Of a stretch of 64,000 bases of DNA, positions 23,024 to 35,090 are shown in pieces. Under the pieces are notes generated by a model. The model ran no database searches. It was not told the origin of the DNA and saw only the letters and a list, made by a program, of their open reading frames with translations. Both the position numbers and the translations under genes were made by a program. The stretch lies in the NCBI RefSeq assembly GCF_033568475.1, contig NC_133122.1, forward strand, positions 69,463,442 through 69,527,441, read 5' to 3'. This DNA is from Henckelia pumila (lineage: Eukaryota; Streptophyta; Magnoliopsida; Lamiales; Gesneriaceae). The stretch's first letter is position 1, and every line of letters starts with the position of its first letter.

Positions 23024-26000
23024 ATGAATTCGCGTAATCCACTTTTCTCGATCCTCGAACAAAATAAGTTGACTGGCGCAAACTATACGGAATGGTTCCG
23101 TAAGTTGAAGATTGTCTTGACTTCGGAGAAGATGCTCTACGTGTTAGAAAAATCTCCTCCGAAGGAAGCACCAGCTGACGTAAGTCCGGAGGAGTTAGCC
23201 AAGCTTGATACATGGTGGGACCATGATATCAAGACCAAATGCTATATGCAAGCCTCGATGTCTGATGAACTCCAGAGGCGATTTGAGGACACCGTGAATG
23301 CTGCTGACATTCACGTTCAACTCAAGGAACTTTTTGGGGCTCAATCGAGGGCTGAAAGGTTCGCTACTGTAAAGGAGCTAATGACGTGTCGCATGCGTGA
23401 AGGGACTTCGGTCCGTGATCATGGGGTACGAGTGATTTGGCTCATACAGAAGTTGGTAACCCTTGATTTGGTGTTGGAGCATGAACTCAACGTGGACTTA
23501 CTACTTCTGTCTCTTCCTTCTTTGTTTGACGGATTTGTGGTAAATTTCAATATGAACAAGATAGAGGCCTCCCTTGAAGAGATGGTCAATATGCTTGTGA
23601 CATATGAATCCACATTAAAGAAGGATAAACCGGCTTTCTTGGTGGGCTCCTCTTCTTCTGCTAAGAAGGGGCCAAGTACAAAGGGTAAGAAACGTTCTGC
23701 CCCACCCAAGAAAATCGAACCCGAGAAGAAGTACAAGACAAAGGCTTCAAACATGGAAAAATCCAAGGATGTTTGCCATTACTGCAAGAAGCCCGGTCAT
23801 TGGAAGCGTAACTGCAAGGAATATCTAGAGCAGTTGCGAACTGCAAAGGGTATGTTCTATATTGAAATAAATGTTTCACTTAATACTACTTCTTGGGTAT
23901 TGGATACCGGATGTGGATCTCACATTTGCAATGATTTGCAGGTGATGACAAGAAGTCGCAGGCTTAGGATGGGTGAGACCCAGCTGAGGCTCGGAAATGG
24001 TTCCAGAGTTGAAGCAAAAGCCGTGGGAGATGTTTATTTAATTTTGCAGAACGGTTTTAAGTTACTTTTAAGAGATGTTTTATTTGTTCCGGATTTGATT
24101 AAAAACATTATTTCTGTTTCTATGCTTGATAGAGATGGTTATTCTTGCAATTTTGTGAATGGGATTTGCAATATTTACAAGAATGAATGTTTGATTGGAA
24201 ATGGACAACTTGAAAACGATCTACACAACTTAAAACTAAAAGACGTTCCAATAAATTATGTTGATAAACCGACAACAACAAACAAAAGGAAAATCGATAG
24301 CCAAAACCCGGCAAATCTTTGGCACGCTAGGCTAGGTCATATTTCCTCAAGGAGGATGAACAAGCTAGTGGGAGAGGGCATGTTTGATATGTCTGATATT
24401 AACTCTCTACCTACTTGTGAATCCTGCCTAAAAGGAAAAATGACTAAATCTCCTTTTAAGGGGAAACCTGAGCGTAGTCAAAATCTGTTGGATTTGATCC
24501 ATACAGATGTTTGTGGTCCATTTAGAGTTGGGACTCAATATGGCCACACCTACTTCATTACCTTTACTGATGATTATTCAAGGTATGGGTATTTATATTT
24601 AATGAAATATAAGTCTGAAGCATTTGAAAAGTTCAAAGAATTCAAGGCTGAAGTAGAAAACAAGCTAGGTAAAAGTATTAAAGCACTTCGATCGGATCGA
24701 GGTGGAGAATACTTGAGTACCGAGTTTTTGGACTATCTAAAAGAGAATGGGATTCTCTCTCAGTAGACTCCTCCTATGACACCACAGCTTAATGGTGTAT
24801 CGGAGCGTCGTAATCGAACTTTGTTGGACATGGTTCAGTCCATGATGAGCTTCACTGAGCTTCCACCTTCATTTTGGGGCTATGCGCTTGAAACGGCGGT
24901 ATTGTTGTTGAACAACGTCCACACTAAAGCAGTGGACAAAACACCATACGAGTTATGGAATGGCAAAGCTCCTAAGTATTCGTACTTGAGGATTTGGGGA
25001 TGTCCTGCTTACGTGAAGCGGACAGTGGGAGATAAGTTGGATAGTCGATCCAGCTTATGTTATTTTGTAGGGTATCCGAAGAATTCAATCGGATATTATT
25101 TCTATTATCCTGCTGAAACAAAGGTGTTTGTTTCGAGGAATGCCACCTTCTTGGAGAAGGAGTTCTTATTGGATAAGAAAGGCGAGATGATGGAACTCAA
25201 AGAAATTCGAGAAGAACCCGAAATACAAAATAACGATCCTACACCTCAGGAACCATTGCTGGACACGCCTATACCTAGAAGATCCGAGAGGACTTCTAGA
25301 CCTCCTATTCGATATGGTCTTCTTCTTGAAGGGGATCAAGATGAACCCGATGTTGGATGTGATCCAAGAAACTTCAAGGAAGCAATTTCTGATGCGGATT
25401 CAAATTTATGGCTTGAAGCTATGCAGTCGGAGATAGATTCGATGCATACAAACCAAGTTTGGTCTTTAGTAGATCCTCCCGATGAAATTGTTCCAATAGG
25501 GTGTAAATGGATCTACAAAAGAAAGCATGGGCCTGATGGTAAGGTATTGACCTACAAGGCGCGATTGGTGGCAAAAGGTTATACTCAAAGACAAGGAGTT
25601 GACTATGATGAAACCTTTTCACCAGTTGCAATGTTCAAGTCCATAAGAATCCTTATTGCCATAGCTGCATGGTATGACTATGAGATATGGCAAATGGATG
25701 TGAAGACTGTTTTTCTTAATTGAGACATTAAGGAAGAAATCTATATGAAGCAGCCTGAGGGGTACACATCCATGGGAAGCGAGCATAAGGTATGCAAGCT
25801 TCAGAGATCAATTTATGGTCTAAAACAAGCATCAAGAAGTTGGAACCAGAAATTTGATGAAACAATAAAAGATTTTGGTTTCATCAAGAATCCGGAGGAA
25901 CCATGCGTGTACAAGAAAGTAGTTAAGGATGCTGTGACATTCTTAGTACTTTATGTTGATGACATCCTACTCATTGGGAATGATGTAGGGATGTTGCAGT

Positions 26001-26938
26001 CAACAAAGATATGGTTATCAGGTAGATTCTCGATGAAGGATTTGGGTGAGGCATCCTATATTCTAGGGATACAGATCTATAGAGATAGATCTAAGAGAAT
26101 GATAGGACTCACTCAGTCAACCTACATCGACACCATATTGAAACGGTTTTCAATGGATGGGTCCAAGAGAGGACATCTACCCATGTGTCATGGAGTTTCT
26201 CTATCCAAGTCTATGTGTCCCAAGACGGATGAAGAGATAGAGAAAATGACACATGTACCATATGCGTCAGCCATAGGTAGTATCATGTATGGGATGATAT
26301 CTACCAGACCGGATGTAGCATTTGCTCTGAGTCTCACGAGCAGATATCAAGCTAATCCCGGTCAAATGCATTGGAAAGCCGTGAAGGACATTCTTAAGTA
26401 CTTACGAAGGACTAAGAATATGTTCATGGTATATGGAGGAAGAGAACTAAAATTGGAAGGCTATACCGACTCTAGCTTCCAAAGTGACGTGGATGACTCG
26501 AAGTCAACCTCTGGATTTGTGTTCATGCTCAATGGCGGTGCTGTCTCTTGGAAGAGTTCCAAGCAGGACACCACAGCGGATTCCACCACTGAGGCTGAAT
26601 ACATTGCAGCATCAGCTGCTGCTAAAGAGGCCGTTTGGATGAGGAATTTCGTCCAAGAGTTGGGCGTCATTCCTGAAGTTGTTGGTCCAGTCCCGGTGTA
26701 CTGTGACAACATGGGTGCCGTTGCTCAGGCAAAGGAACCAAGGTCTCATCAAAGATCCAAACACGTACTGAGGAAATACCACATCATCCGGGAGATTGTG
26801 GAAAGAGGAGACATCACTGTCTAAAGAGTGGCCTCTGCAGACAATATCGCTGATCCACTTACTAAGCCCTTGCCAGGACCATTATTTGACAAACATCGCG
26901 AAGCAATGGGTCTACGTAGTATGACTAGTTGGCTATAG
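23024..26938 (+). pseudogene. Copia gag-pol polyprotein with three in-frame stops
   Basis: One frame runs from ATG 23024 (MNSRNPLFSILEQNKLTG) to TAG 26936-26938. Domains in order are Gag (UBN2-like), a CCHC knuckle (CHYCKKPGHWKRNC, about residue 248), an aspartic protease (WVLDTGCGSHIC, about 291), GAG-pre-integrase (LWHARLGHIS), an integrase core (HTDVCGPF onwards), RT (YVDDILLIGND) and RNase H (GYTDSSF, then TEAEYIAAS). The stops are TAG 24764-24766, TGA 25721-25723 and TAA 26822-26824. No frameshift was seen. An upstream in-frame ATG at 22973 also exists, but the conserved Gag start is at 23024. Confidence 0.92.
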
Positions 26939-26952
26939 GGCAAGTGGGAGAT
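26939..26952 (+). other. Polypurine tract of the copia element
   Basis: GCAAGTGGGAGAT lies directly between the pol stop and the 3' LTR. This is the usual place for plus-strand priming. Confidence 0.7.
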
Positions 26953-28800
26953 TGAAAGAGTGGGTGCCCGGTGAGCCAACTTGTGGCTAAGGGCTTTGAT
27001 GACTCTTTGTATAAACAATCTTTTGTTTAATATAATTTACACTTTTATTAATGGCAATGACTTTATCTTTCTTCATATTGTTATATTGTGATATACTATT
27101 GTTGTTTTGATAAAGACCTTGAATATACTATAGTGTATGTAAGATGTGGTAGAACATGGGGATGTCTATCATGAAACACATCTTATAGTCACTGTATATT
27201 CTAAACTGTTCCTAGTCGATTGAGCCGTCCGATAATAAGGATAAGGATCGCTCGAGTTTGAGACTAGCATTTGCGATGCGGAGTACCACGTTTCATTGGT
27301 AAGGAACATGGAGATGTTCGAAGCATGCAAATGGATATTCATATGATGAATGATCGAACTACCCTATCCGGACTTTCCAAGTGGTTATCACTTATCGAGT
27401 GGATAAAGTCCGCGGTTTTAGTTGTACACCATTAGTCCTTACTACTTGAGACATCATTGAGACTCTATATGCTAGTACTGTGCTTTGACTCGTTTACCGA
27501 CTCTATTGGGGTCATCAGGTGTCGGGATTGGGTACAGTTACAACACATATAGGAGTCGATGCTTTGTTGTCAAGGATTCACCACATACTTGCGAGTGTGG
27601 ATATCCTATGCGATCTGAGGAGATATTAGTGTGACGAATCTCTGGCCAGAGTACATGATGTGATTTAAGAAATGGTTTCTTAGTAGCACATGCGATGTCA
27701 CTATTTGATCTTCAAGATGCATTGCATAGTTATCGAATCTCGAGCGACTCTCGATATACCAATGGTTGTTGATTCGATCGGGATATATGGATGAAGGGAC
27801 CGTACTGTACGCTAACCAAAATCTACTGGTTCTTGTAGGCACTATCAGTGATACCTAGGGAATCATGGGGCGATGTTGCTAGGCGCTCATACCATGATTC
27901 GATGGGCAAGTCGGAAATTGTTGTTCCGAGTCACAAGGAGTTGTGAGCCCACGGCTAGCTGTATCCCTGAACCATTGAGGGTCACACAGTGTAATGGTTT
28001 TTTAATCCCCGTTGAGATAGTTAAATTTAAATAGTTAAATTTAATGAACAAAGAAGTTGGACTTCTTATTTAAGAGTAGAGGAGTAAGATTTCCTAAAAT
28101 GACATAAGGATGGCCATTTTTGGAAACCACTGAATTCGGATTCAGAAAAATTTATCTTGACTTTTAAAGGTGCAGAAATGGTTTCTGAGCACATTGGTGA
28201 AATCGGTTTATCAATCGGAGTCACGATGAATTTTATATTAATTTTTGAACATGCGGGCTTTGCTTGTCGGGCTTGAACTTATGACTAATGGGCCCTAAGA
28301 TGTTAGTGGCCTACATTATAAATAAGTTATTGCAGTACAGAAATTACACACAACAGGTCACAAGGATTTTTCGAAAACCCTAGTTAATTTTCAAAAGGTG
28401 GCCGTCCCCCCTTCTCCCTCTACTCGAGAAAAATCCAGCCTGTGATTTTGAATTACAGTTTGGTTTAACGGATCAAATTCGTTAATCTCTTCGTAGAAAA
28501 CTTCTGATAGATTTTCTAGTGCAATCTATCAGAGGGATTAAATATCCGTTCGTGGACCTGATTGAAGAACAGTTCGTCCATCAGTTCCAGGGATATACAA
28601 CAAGAGCAGAGAAATCTGTTGGTGTCCAAAATCTCGATTCGAGATTAAAGGTAAAAATTTTATAATTGTTATTTAATTTTTACACACACAATTTAATCGT
28701 AAGGTTGATACCCATTATGGAATCGTTCCATACAAAAATTTTAAACTTCCGCTGCACCGGGTATCAATCATAATTGATCTGATCGCCGCGTTCTCCAACA
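26953..28800 (+). repeat. 3' LTR of the copia element
   Basis: It is 1848 bp, nearly identical to 19373-21221, and ends TTCTCCAACA followed by the AGATC duplication. Confidence 0.9.
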
Positions 28801-29199
28801 AGATCCTGATATGCCACGTGTCAAAATATCACTTATTGACTTCGGATAGGGGTGATCGGAACTTCCGATCCTGATCGGAGTTTCCGATCCTGCCACACGT
28901 CATGCCTGACGTAATACCATCGGAGCTTCCGATCCTGCATTGGAGCTTCCGATCTCGATCGCAACGTCCGATCCTGCATCAGAGCTTCCGATCCGTTCGG
29001 TAATCAATTTATTTAATTAGCGTTGATTAATCCCTTAATCACTGATTTTGGTTACGGGCCACTACATTCTCCCCCACTTAAGATATTTCGTCCTCGAAAT
29101 CAGATCTTAAGTACTGAATGTAATACAAAAATCAGAAACATTCTTTATTCAAATCAAACGTTTACAGAGTTTGCAACTGAATAAAACTTAAGAATGAAA

Positions 29200-32100
29200 T
29201 TAAAACAACTCAGGATGGTCTTCACGCATCCTGTCCTCAAGCTCCCAAGTAGCTTCTTCAGTGCCTCGGCGCTGCCACTGAACTAAAACCAAAGGAATGA
29301 CTTTGTTCCGTAAAACCTAATCCTTATAATCTAGGATACGAATAGGTTTCTCAACATAGGTCAAATCCTTGCTCACCTGAACCTCAGATCGCTGCAAAAT
29401 ATGAGACTCATCCGCCACATATCGTCGTAACAGAGATACGTGGAACACGTCGTGAATACTGGAAAGATGCGGTGGCAAAGCTAGTCGATAAGCCAAATCG
29501 CCAATGCTTTCAAAAATCTCAAACGGACCGATAAATCTGGGAGACAACTTGCCCTTAAGGCCAAATCTGAGAATTTTGCAAATAGGTGACACTTTCAAAA
29601 ACACTTTCTCCCCGACATCGAACTGCAAAGGTCTACGCTTGGTATTAGCATAGCTGGCCTGACGATCCTGTGCAGTCTTAATCCATTTCTTGATCTGATC
29701 AACAATGTCTACCGCCTGTTGGATAAATTCCGGTCCCTCGGCCTGTTTCTCTCCCACTTCTTCCTAGAAGAGTGGAGTACAACATCGTCGCCCATACAAC
29801 GCCTCAAAAGGTGCCATCCCAATACTAGTATGATAGTTGTTGTTGTACGCGAACTCGATCAATGGCAAATGATCCTGCCAGGCTGAACCAAAATCCATGA
29901 CGCACGCTCTAAGCATATCCTCCAAAGTATGGATAGTGCGCTCTGACTGACCATCAGTCTCCGGATGATAGGCAGTACTCAAACTGAGAGTAGTACCCAT
30001 CGCACGCTGAACACTCCCCCAAAATCTAGAAGTAAACTTGGGGTCCCGATCGCTGACAATGGTCACAGGCACTCCATGACGTCGAACGATCTCCTGAATG
30101 TACAACCGAGCCATACGATCCACATTGTACTCCCGGCTATAGGCAATGAAATGCGCTGGCTTGGTGAGTCGGTCCACCACAACCCAGATAGCATCACAGT
30201 TCCTCGGGGATACCGGCAAATGGGTCACAAAGTCCATTGTGATAAACTCCCATTTCCATTCCGGAATAGGCAGATTGTGAAGCAATCCTCCAGGTCGTCG
30301 GTGCTCTGCCTTGACCTGTTGACACACCAAACATCTCGAAACAAACTGATAAACACTGCGTTTCATTACCTTCTACCAGAAACGAGTACGTAGATCTTTG
30401 TACATCTTGTTGCTCCCAGGATGAATACTCAACTTAGTGCGATGCGCCTGAGACAAAATCTCCTCTCGCAACTCTACATCCTACGGAATCACAAGCCTAC
30501 CAGACAAACACAGAAAGCCATCTGACTGATAATGAAATCCAGACGAGCTACCCTCATTAGCTAGACGAGCTAAATGCTGGGTCTTCGAATCAGACATCTG
30601 AGCATCTCAAATCCGCGAATACAAAGCTGGCTCAGATAATATCGCAAACATCTGGATACTCTGCATACCTTTCTTATGCTTGAAAGTATATCCTGAAGTA
30701 CAACAGTCCATGATCGCACTAGACATCGAACAAGTCTGAAGTGCGGATAGTCGCACCTTGCGACTCAAAGCATCAGCGGTGAGATTAGCAGCTCCCGGAT
30801 GGTACTTAATCTCGCAATCATAGTCCTTAAGCAAGTCCATCCAACGTCTCTGCCTCATGTTCAATTTCGCATGAGTGAACAAATACTTGAGACTCTTATG
30901 GTCGGTGAAGATCTCAAATTTCTCGCCATACAGATAATGACGCCAGATCTTCAAAGCGAACACAATGGCTGCCAATTCCAAATCATGGACTGGGTAGTTG
31001 TCCTTGTGAAGCTTCAGCTGTCTAGAAGCGTATGCGATCACATGCCCATTCTGAGTCAGAACACAACCTAACCCCTGAAGAGAAGCATTAGTGTACACCA
31101 CATACCCTCCAGATCCTGACGGTAATGCCAACACCGGCGCAGAAGTCAACCACCGTCGAAGCTCACAGAAGTTCTCCTCACACTCGGAGGACCACTCGAA
31201 ATCCACACCCTTGCGGGTAAGCTGCGTCAAAGTTTGAGCTAGCTGAGAGAAATTCAAAATGAAGCGACGATAATATCCTGCTAGATCCAGAAAGCTACGG
31301 ATCTCAGCAACCGTCGTCGGACGCGACCAATTAAGCACCGCTTCAATCTTGCTTGGATCAACAGAAATCCCCTTCCTGGATATGATATGGCCAAGAAAGA
31401 CCACTCGATCCATCCAGAACTCACACTTGCTCAGCTTGGCGTACAACTGCTCATCCCAAAGAGTCTGCAGTACCAACCGCAAGTGAGAAACATGCTCTTC
31501 CGTATTACGCAAATACACCAAGATGTCGTCAATGAAGACCACGACAAACTTGTCCAAATACTCCCTGAAGACACGGTTCATCAGATCCATGAATATAGCT
31601 GGCGCATTAGTCAAACCAAAGGGCATCACTAGAAACTCGTAATGCCCATAGCAAGTACGGAATGTAGTCTTGGCTACGTCCTGATCTCGGACTCTCAACT
31701 GATGATACCCCGATCTTAAGTCAATCTTGGAGTAAACTGAAGTGCCATGCAGCTGATCAAACAGGTCATCAATACGAGGCAAAGGATACTTGTTCTTCAC
31801 AGTGACTCGATTCAGCTGCCGATAGTCAATGCACAGCCGCATCGACCCATCCTTCTTCTTTACAAAAAGAACAGGAGCTCCCCAAGGAGATACACTAGGA
31901 CGAATGTACCCCTTGTCCAAAAGATCATGTAGCTGATTCTTCAACTCACGCATCTCTGACGGAGCCAGACGATACGGTGCTCGAGAAATAGGCTAAGTAC
32001 CCGGCATCAACTCTATGCCAAACTCGACTTCCCTAACAGGAGGAAAACCCGGAATCTCATCGGGAAATACATCTGAAAATTCATCCACAACAGGAATACT

Positions 32101-33613
32101 CTCTATCCCAATACTCTCAGCGGACAAATCAACTGCATAGATAAGGTAGCCTTCCCCGCCAGACTCTAGAGCTCGACAGGCTCTCAAAGCTGATACCAAA
32201 GGCATCGGGGGTCGCGCTCCCTCTGCATAGAAAAAACCAGCTCTCACTCCCTTCTGGATGAAAGCGTACTAATATCTGATAGCAGTCCATTGAAGCTCGA
32301 TAGGTAGTCAACATATCTATTCCCAGAATGCAATTGAAATCATACATCACAAGAACCATGAGATTCGCTAACAGAATGTTCCCCTCAAACTCTAAAGGGC
32401 AACCCATCACTAGACGCTTAGCCAAAGCAGATTGGCCCGTCGGAGTAGAAACAGACATCACTACGTCTAGTGCAATGCATGGTAACTTATGTCTCTTAAC
32501 AAAACGTGCAGAAATGAAGGAATGAGATGCACCAGTGTCAATAAGTACAAGAGCAGGTATACCATAAAGCAAAAATGTACCTGCGATGACTTTCTCATTC
32601 TCCTCCACTGCCTGATCATGTCTCAGGGCAAACACCTAGCCAGAAGCTCGTGGCCTCAAATGAGAACTCCCAGCAGGCTGTCCCTGCGACCTCTGTTGAA
32701 CGGTGGCCTGAGAACCAGATCCTGAGCCAGAACCGCCTCCCCCAGATAGTGGACAATCCCTCTGGATATGACCAGTCTCTCCACAACAGAAACAAGCTCC
32801 AGAAGCTCTATGGCACTTGTCGGATGGATGGTTCTTCCCACAGTGATCACACTTGTCCTTCTTTCCGAAACGGACAATAACAGCAGAGCCAGAGGAATAA
32901 GAAGTAGATCCAGACTTCTTGAAAGATTGGGCACGGGGACCCAAAGAACTCGCAGGTCTCGACTGAGAGAAAGACATGTTCCGTCGAATGTTGTCCTCCG
33001 CCTAGTGACAACGGCTCACCAAACCCTCGTAGGACATGTCGTCACCAACCGCCACACGGTCATGGATCACAGGGTTAAGGCCTTGAAGGAACAGATTATA
33101 CTTCATCTCGGAGCTGTCGGCAATATCGGGGCAATAGGATAGCAGATCAAAGAACTACTGCTGATACTCATCAATAGACATGGCTCCCTGTCGCAGACAC
33201 AGTACCTTGCCCGCCTTCGACTGACGGAGTGCATGAGGAAAATATATCTTCTGAAAATCTGTGCGGAACTCGGCCCAGGTGGTCACTCCTCTCGCCGCAA
33301 CAAAAGGTGCAGAAGTAAACCTCCACCACCTGCGCGCACGTCTATCCAGAAGATAACCAAGGGTCTCCATCTTCTGCTCCTCGGTGCATTGGAAAGTCAG
33401 AAAAGTCGTCTCCATGCGGTCTAACCAGTTCTCCGCATCCTCCGGAGACTCACCTCCAACCAAGGGCTTAGGCCCCATCTGCAAGAATCGACGTACACTG
33501 AAATGGTCCTCATCTCGATGACGATGGCGGCGTTCCCGACGAGGCTCCCGGTCGGCATCACACCAACGCCCACCAATACTGCCATGAGAACTCTGGTCGT
33601 CACGATCTGCCAT
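29200..33613 (-). pseudogene. Gypsy gag-pol, full-length but inactivated
   Basis: It starts at ATG 33613 (MADRDDQSSHGSIGG) and ends at TAA 29200-29202 after a chromodomain-like tail. Gag, CCHC knuckle (CFCCGETGHIQRDC), protease (LIDTGASHSF), RT (FIDDILVY), RNase H ([13 protein letters not shown]), the integrase zinc finger ([11 protein letters not shown]) and the integrase core ([18 protein letters not shown]) follow in order. In-frame stops lie at 33155, 33002, 32636, 31993, 30607, 30481, 30373, 29764 and 29317. One extra T near 32228 shifts the frame between protease and RT. The product would be a Del/Tekay-type chromovirus polyprotein. Confidence 0.88.
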
Positions 33614-33673
33614 CTACAAAATTAACCTAACGGTTATCTTATGTAGAATCTAAATCCCAAGAATACTTTGCAT

Positions 33674-33685
33674 GCTCTGATACCA
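33674..33685 (-). other. Primer-binding site (tRNA-iMet) of the first gypsy unit
   Basis: TGGTATCAGAGC on the minus strand starts four bases after the LTR end at 33690, exactly as in the second unit. Confidence 0.75.
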
Positions 33686-33689
33686 TAAA

Positions 33690-35035
33690 TGTAGTGACCC
33701 TTACCTGGATCACCTACTAAACAGAACTTAGGCATGCAATTAACTTAATTAAACGAATATCAGAATAAAACTGCGGAAACCATAAACATTATACAATCCC
33801 CAAGGTAAGGAATCTGTAAATAACCAAATATAATACAACCAGATCGAACAACTGTATCAATCCAATAACAACAGAAATAAAAACCTAAGCGAAGCTCCAG
33901 CTGACCAACCACTGCCTAGCCCTTCTTGGATCCACCCGCCTCATCCAATCGCAAACCTGCCCCATGGAATAGGGTGTCCAGAAACACAGAGTAGGAGACG
34001 TGAGCATAAAACGCTCAGTACGAGAGTATGAGTATACATGCATGAAAAGTGAACTCCCTATAAACTCGAGGTCAAGGATCAGATAACAGAGACAGACCGG
34101 GCCCTGGTATGTAGCACGCTGTGCCGTCGCTTCAGGAGGTGGCTCCCATACCATAATACCAGTGGATATGCCGGACCCAAATCGATGGAAGTCCAACCAC
34201 TAATAGGATTGGGAAAAACCCTACTAACAGACATCTCGAAGGAGATAGCTCAGTATGCAAATGAATGCAGCATAAATCAATGACATATAAACCATGCAGT
34301 CACATAATACATGCATACTCAGTCAGGATATCTCGAACAGTATTTTCGTACCTCAAATCAGTGCAAGCTCTACCAACTCTAGGTCCACGCCTATAGTCTG
34401 CTCTATACTGTCAAATGATACTATTATCATTATAGTGCTCTAAAAGCCTTAACTAAGCTATTGCATACTCCTAAATATTAATAGGAAGCAAAATCTATAC
34501 CTTCGTCCGTCGTTAGCCCTTTGATGTCGATGCCACAAGAACTTGGGCACAACTCTGCTATGACTTCCGAACGCCTCGATGACTCCCGGGTCAAGCCTAG
34601 GAAGGCTAGAACAACTCGAATACGACTAGAGTAGAGAGGAAATCCGGAATTGGCAATTGAAAGTGAATTCTCGGCCTTCTATTTATAGACAACGATCGGA
34701 GCCTCCGATCCTCGATCGGAAATTCCGAACCTCGATCGGAACGTCCGATCCTGCCATCGGAGCTTCCGAAGATCCTGATCTGCCACGTGTCAAAATATCA
34801 CTTGTTGACTTCGGATAGGGGTGATCGGAACTTCCGATCCTGATCGGAGCTTCCGATCCTGCCACACATCATGCCTGACGTAATACCATCGGAGCTTCCG
34901 ATCCTGCATCGGAGCTTCCGATCTCGATCGGAACGTCCGATCCTGCATCGGAGCTTCCGATTCGTCCGGTACTCAATTTATTTAATTAGCGTTGATTAAT
35001 CTCTTAATCACTGATTTTGGTTACGAGCCACTACA
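33690..35035 (-). repeat. 5' LTR of the gypsy array
   Basis: It is 1346 bp, starts TGTAGTGGCTCGTAACC at 35035 on the minus strand and ends GGGTCACTACA. Plus-strand positions 34690-34975 hold about ten TCGGA-N3-TCCGA dyads next to a TATAAATAG box near 34685. The right flank is AGTAA (35036-35040). Confidence 0.85.
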
Positions 35036-35066
35036 AGTAAAATAAAAATTCTGATATTACAATTAG

Positions 35067-35084
35067 TCTCCGGCAACGATGCCA
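35067..35084 (-). other. Primer-binding site (tRNA-Asp type) of the Athila-like element
   Basis: The minus strand reads TGGCATCGTTGCCGGAGA six bases after the LTR. It resembles the TGGCGCCGTTGCCGGGGA site used by Athila/Tat elements, with three mismatches. Confidence 0.65.
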
Positions 35085-35090
35085 AAAAAT

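Larger units (their letters stand above)
19373..28800 (+). mobile_element. Nearly complete Ty1/copia retrotransposon (9.4 kb) with TSD
   Basis: Two LTRs of 1849 and 1848 bp flank a primer site, a long leader, one gag-pol frame and a primer tract. AGATC copies at 19368-19372 and 28801-28805 are the target duplication. The LTRs differ at only about 17 sites by eye (roughly 1 %), so this is the youngest insertion of the nest. LTR length fits Angela/TAR-type lineages, but I would not fix the lineage without a tree. Three nonsense codons block the polyprotein. Confidence 0.92.
18289..29065 (-). repeat. Shared middle LTR of the gypsy array, split by a copia element
   Basis: The two halves are 18289-19372 and 28806-29065, together about 1344 bp. 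On the minus strand it starts TGTAGTGGCCCGTAACC at 29065, preceded by a GTGGGGGAGAA primer tract, and ends GGGTCACTACA at 18289. It therefore acts as the 3' LTR of the right unit and the 5' LTR of the left one. TCGGA-N3-TCCGA dyads lie at 19290-19340 and 28853-28990. Confidence 0.85.
15424..35035 (-). mobile_element. Ty3/gypsy array: LTR-internal-LTR-internal (truncated)
   Basis: Reading the minus strand from 35035, the order is 5' LTR (35035-33690), full internal region (33689-29066), shared LTR (29065-18289, split by a copia element), and a second internal region (18288-15424) that lacks its 3' part. Both internal regions begin with the same tRNA-iMet primer site. The right flank is AGTAA; the left partner is lost in the deletion at 15424. 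Related solo LTRs occur at 8147 and, more distantly, 1945. Confidence 0.8.

Noticed and set aside
29200..33613. Possibility that the RT sequences are an integrated pararetrovirus
   Set aside because: LTRs, a primer site, gag-protease-RT-RNase H-integrase order and a chromodomain-like tail identify a Ty3/gypsy retrotransposon; no movement-protein domain is seen.
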